A stretch of 64,000 bases of DNA. Origin: JBNKZU01 sp050301795 (GTDB lineage Bacteria > Pseudomonadota > Gammaproteobacteria > Thiohalomonadales > Thiohalomonadaceae). A model generated the notes under the pieces. That model ran no database searches and was not told the origin of the DNA. It saw only the letters and a list, made by a program, of their open reading frames with translations. The translations under genes and the position numbers were made by a program. Positions 61,517-64,000 of this stretch are shown in pieces. The stretch spans positions 7,941 through 71,940 of the forward strand of contig JBNKZU010000038.1 in the NCBI GenBank assembly GCA_050301795.1, read 5' to 3'. Position 1 is the first letter of the stretch; the number at the start of each line of letters is the position of its first letter.

Positions 61517-64000
61517 TTACTCTTCAGATGAGTCAATCGACTCACTCTCTTCGTCTTCACTTTCAACAATACGCTCAATGCCAATCAGTTTTTCATCGCC
61601 ACCGAGATTGATCAACTTCACACCCTGGGTATTTCGACCCATTTGTGAGATCTCATTACAGCGAGTTCGCACCAAAGTGCCACCATTGGTGATCAGCATA
61701 ACTTCATCATCATTGGATACAGAGACCGCACCAACGGCTTTTCCATTTCTTTCAGAGGTTTGGATCGCAATCACACCCTGACCACCACGGTTATAGACCG
61801 GGTACTCTGAAATGGCTGTACGCTTACCGAACCCTTGCTCTGTCGCGGTCAGAATATCGCCATCATCCGCGATAATTAGAGAGATAACACGTTGTCCTGG
61901 TTGTAAGCGGATGCCGCGCACACCTCGAGAGACACGTCCCATTGGACGAACATCATCCTCATTAAATCGTATTACCTTGCCCGATGAGCTAAACAACATA
62001 ATATCCTTGTTACCATCAGTAATATTGACGCCAACGAGCTGATCATCATCAACCAAATCAACCGCAATAATACCGCTGGCTCGTGGACGCGAGAAATTCT
62101 GTAGCGATGTTTTCTTTACAGTTCCATTCGCGGTCGCCATAAAGACATAGAGATCTTCACTAAACTCACGGATCGGCAGGATTGCATTAATCTTTTCATC
62201 CTCTTCAAGAGGCAGAAGATTAACGATTGGTTTACCACGCGATGCGCGTCCCGCCTGTGGTAACTCATAGACCTTCATCCAATAGAGACGGCCGCGACTT
62301 GAAAAACAGAGGATTGTGTCGTGAGTATTTGCGACAAACATCTTGTCGATAAAGTCTTCATCTTTTGTTGATGCAGCTGATTTACCTCTTCCACCACGAC
62401 GTTGAGCACGATAATCGGTTAAGGGTTGGGATTTGGCGTAACCATCATGCGAGAGCGTAACCACCACATCCTCTTCACTAATCAGATCCTCAAGAGTTAG
62501 GTCGATACGAGTCATTACAATCTCGGTTCGACGCTCATCTCCAAACTGCTCCAGCACCGCTTTCAGCTCATCGGTAATCACTTCCATTAAGCGGGTAACG
62601 CTATTAATTATCTCAAGCAATCCTTCAATAACAACGAGCAACTCTTTGTATTCATTGATTATTTTATCTTGCTCAAGGCCGGTTAAACGATGAAGCCTTA
62701 GCTCCAGAATCGCTTGTGCCTGCGCCTCTGAAAGACGATAGCCTTGAGGTTGTAATCCATACTCCTTAAGCAGACCGTCTGGACGTGATGCCTCAGCACC
62801 AGCACGAGAGAGCATCTCATTAACCACACCGGACTCCCAGGTCTTGGACAGCAGCCCAATCTTTGCTTCGGCAGGGTTTGGCGCAGCTTTGATTAACGCA
62901 ATGATCGGATCGATGTTGGCCAGAGCAACCGCTAATCCTTCAAGAACATGAGCGCGTTCCCGTGCCTTGCGTAGTTCATAGATCGTTCTACGGGTAACAA
63001 CCTCGCGGCGATGTCCAATAAAGGCATCTAACATCTGCTTTAGATTCAGCAGCTTGGGTTGACCCTCATGAAGCGCAACCATATTGATGCCGAAGACATT
63101 CTGCATCTGAGTCTGTTTATAAAGATTGTTGAGAAGAACCTCTGGCACCTCGCCCCGCTTGAGCTCGATGACCATTCGCATTCCGTCCTTATCGGACTCA
63201 TCACGCAGTTCGGCGATCCCTTCGATCTTCTTCTCTTTAACCAGTTCTGCAATTTTCTCTAAAAGGCGTGCCTTGTTGACCTGGTATGGTAATTCGGTGA
63301 CAACAATACGCTCACGGCCATTATCTGGTGTCTCGACATGACTTCGCGCCCGCACATAGATCTTGCCACGACCCGTATGGTAGGCATCGTAGATACCCTT
63401 AGCTCCGTTGATAATACCGGCGGTCGGGAAATCGGGACCCGGCATATACTGCATCAGGCCATTGATATCGATATCAGGGTTTTCGATCAATGCCAGACAT
63501 GCATTGATGACCTCTGTAATGTTGTGTGGCGGGATATTGGTTGCCATTCCCACCGCAATTCCCGCAGAGCCATTAACCAGCAGATTAGGTAATCGGGCTG
63601 GCAGAACCTCCGGTTCACTCTCTGATTCATCGTAGTTCGGGATAAAATCGACGGTCTCTTTATCGATATCGGCCAGAAGCTCGTGCGCGATTCGAGCCAT
63701 GCGGATCTCGGTGTATCGCATCGCCGCAGCAGAGTCGCCATCAATCGAACCAAAGTTACCTTGCCCATCGACGAGCATGTAGCGCAGAGAAAACGGCTGA
63801 GCCATACGGACAATGGTGTCATAAACCGCGCTATCACCATGAGGGTGATATTTACCGATAACATCACCAACAATACGTGCTGATTTTTTATAGGGCTTGT
63901 TCCAGTCGTTACCCAGTTCACGCATCGCATAGAGCACACGCCTGTGAACCGGTTTGAGTCCATCACGGACATCGGGAAGAGCACGACCAACAATGACACT
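61517..64000 (-). CDS. gyrA: DNA gyrase subunit A (5' end beyond window)
   Basis: 827 residues are visible and the frame runs open to the right edge, beginning within RALPDVRDGLKPVHRRVLYA, so about 30 N-terminal residues are missing. The quinolone region reads HPHGDSAVYDTIVRMAQPF with the usual Ser and Asp, that is the susceptible type. The catalytic tyrosine lies in AAAMRYTEIRM. The GyrA box appears as QRRGGRGK in the C-terminal pinwheel domain, and the tail is acidic (SEDEESESIDSSEE). It introduces negative supercoils with GyrB. Confidence 0.97.
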   Translation of the reverse strand, partial: SVIVGRALPDVRDGLKPVHRRVLYAMRELGNDWNKPYKKSARIVGDVIGKYHPHGDSAVYDTIVRMAQPFSLRYMLVDGQGNFGSIDGDSAAAMRYTEIRMARIAHELLADIDKETVDFIPNYDESESEPEVLPARLPNLLVNGSAGIAVGMATNIPPHNITEVINACLALIENPDIDINGLMQYMPGPDFPTAGIINGAKGIYDAYHTGRGKIYVRARSHVETPDNGRERIVVTELPYQVNKARLLEKIAELVKEKKIEGIAELRDESDKDGMRMVIELKRGEVPEVLLNNLYKQTQMQNVFGINMVALHEGQPKLLNLKQMLDAFIGHRREVVTRRTIYELRKARERAHVLEGLAVALANIDPIIALIKAAPNPAEAKIGLLSKTWESGVVNEMLSRAGAEASRPDGLLKEYGLQPQGYRLSEAQAQAILELRLHRLTGLEQDKIINEYKELLVVIEGLLEIINSVTRLMEVITDELKAVLEQFGDERRTEIVMTRIDLTLEDLISEEDVVVTLSHDGYAKSQPLTDYRAQRRGGRGKSAASTKDEDFIDKMFVANTHDTILCFSSRGRLYWMKVYELPQAGRASRGKPIVNLLPLEEDEKINAILPIREFSEDLYVFMATANGTVKKTSLQNFSRPRASGIIAVDLVDDDQLVGVNITDGNKDIMLFSSSGKVIRFNEDDVRPMGRVSRGVRGIRLQPGQRVISLIIADDGDILTATEQGFGKRTAISEYPVYNRGGQGVIAIQTSERNGKAVGAVSVSNDDEVMLITNGGTLVRTRCNEISQMGRNTQGVKLINLGGDEKLIGIERIVESEDEESESIDSSEE

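Overview
The window is a chromosomal segment of moderate GC content from a gammaproteobacterial sulfur oxidizer. The main evidence is a complete oxidative-type (reverse) dissimilatory sulfite reductase locus, dsrABEFHCMKLJOP followed by a trpD2-like gene, dsrN and dsrR. The presence of dsrEFH and dsrL marks the oxidative branch rather than sulfate reducers. The right half carries the classic gammaproteobacterial gyrA-serC-pheA-hisC-aroA-cmk-rpsA-ihfB block. I cannot name the genus from the sequence alone.

Layout. Positions 1-2223 hold a minus-strand run of small genes divergent from dsrA: a 62-codon ORF, an uncharacterised helical protein, a Cas6/Cmx6-like RAMP protein with no CRISPR array in sight, a DsrC paralogue that has lost both redox cysteines, and the start of another unknown gene. 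Positions 2224-2630 are the divergent regulatory region. Positions 2631-13449 are dsrA to dsrP, with RNA hairpins after dsrA and after dsrC and an intrinsic terminator after dsrP. Positions 13579-16366 are trpD2-like, dsrN and dsrR. A NarX/NarL-like two-component pair and a CsiV-like protein follow, up to 19951.

Positions 20013-24439 (minus) form a salvage and envelope operon: S-methyl-5'-thioinosine phosphorylase, hpt, an MscS channel, nagZ, an L,D-transpeptidase-like protein and a CYTH protein. Positions 24514-32326 hold a cupin, a secreted protein, msrA, ligA, zipA and smc. Positions 32459-36950 (plus) hold queF, an FGGY kinase, cysZ-like, a diguanylate cyclase and a Bax-like glucosaminidase. 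Positions 37033-43919 mix a thioesterase, acuI-like, an aminotransferase, a HAD phosphatase, dksA, gluQRS, a conserved unknown, dsbC and yajQ. tRNA-Arg(CCT), a class I fumarase, a CAP-domain lipoprotein, a TlpA-like thioredoxin, a Sel1 protein and tRNA-Ser(GGA) follow. Downstream of tRNA-Ser is a 330-bp palindrome-rich stretch holding a second, broken copy of the 5' part of that tRNA. From 48720 to the right edge everything is on the minus strand: pyrF, lapB, ihfB, rpsA, cmk, aroA, tyrA, an AroF-type DAHP synthase, hisC, pheA, serA, serC and gyrA (5' end cut by the window).

How it works together. DsrEFH receive sulfane sulfur and pass it to DsrC. DsrAB, with DsrL as electron-accepting reductase and siro(haem)amide made with DsrN, oxidises it to sulfite. 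DsrMKJOP links the DsrC thiol/disulfide cycle to the membrane quinone pool and periplasm. The most unusual feature is the divergent operon, where a Cas6-type RNA-processing fold is translationally coupled to an unknown helical protein and sits beside a cysteine-less DsrC, next to an operon that contains conspicuous intergenic RNA hairpins.
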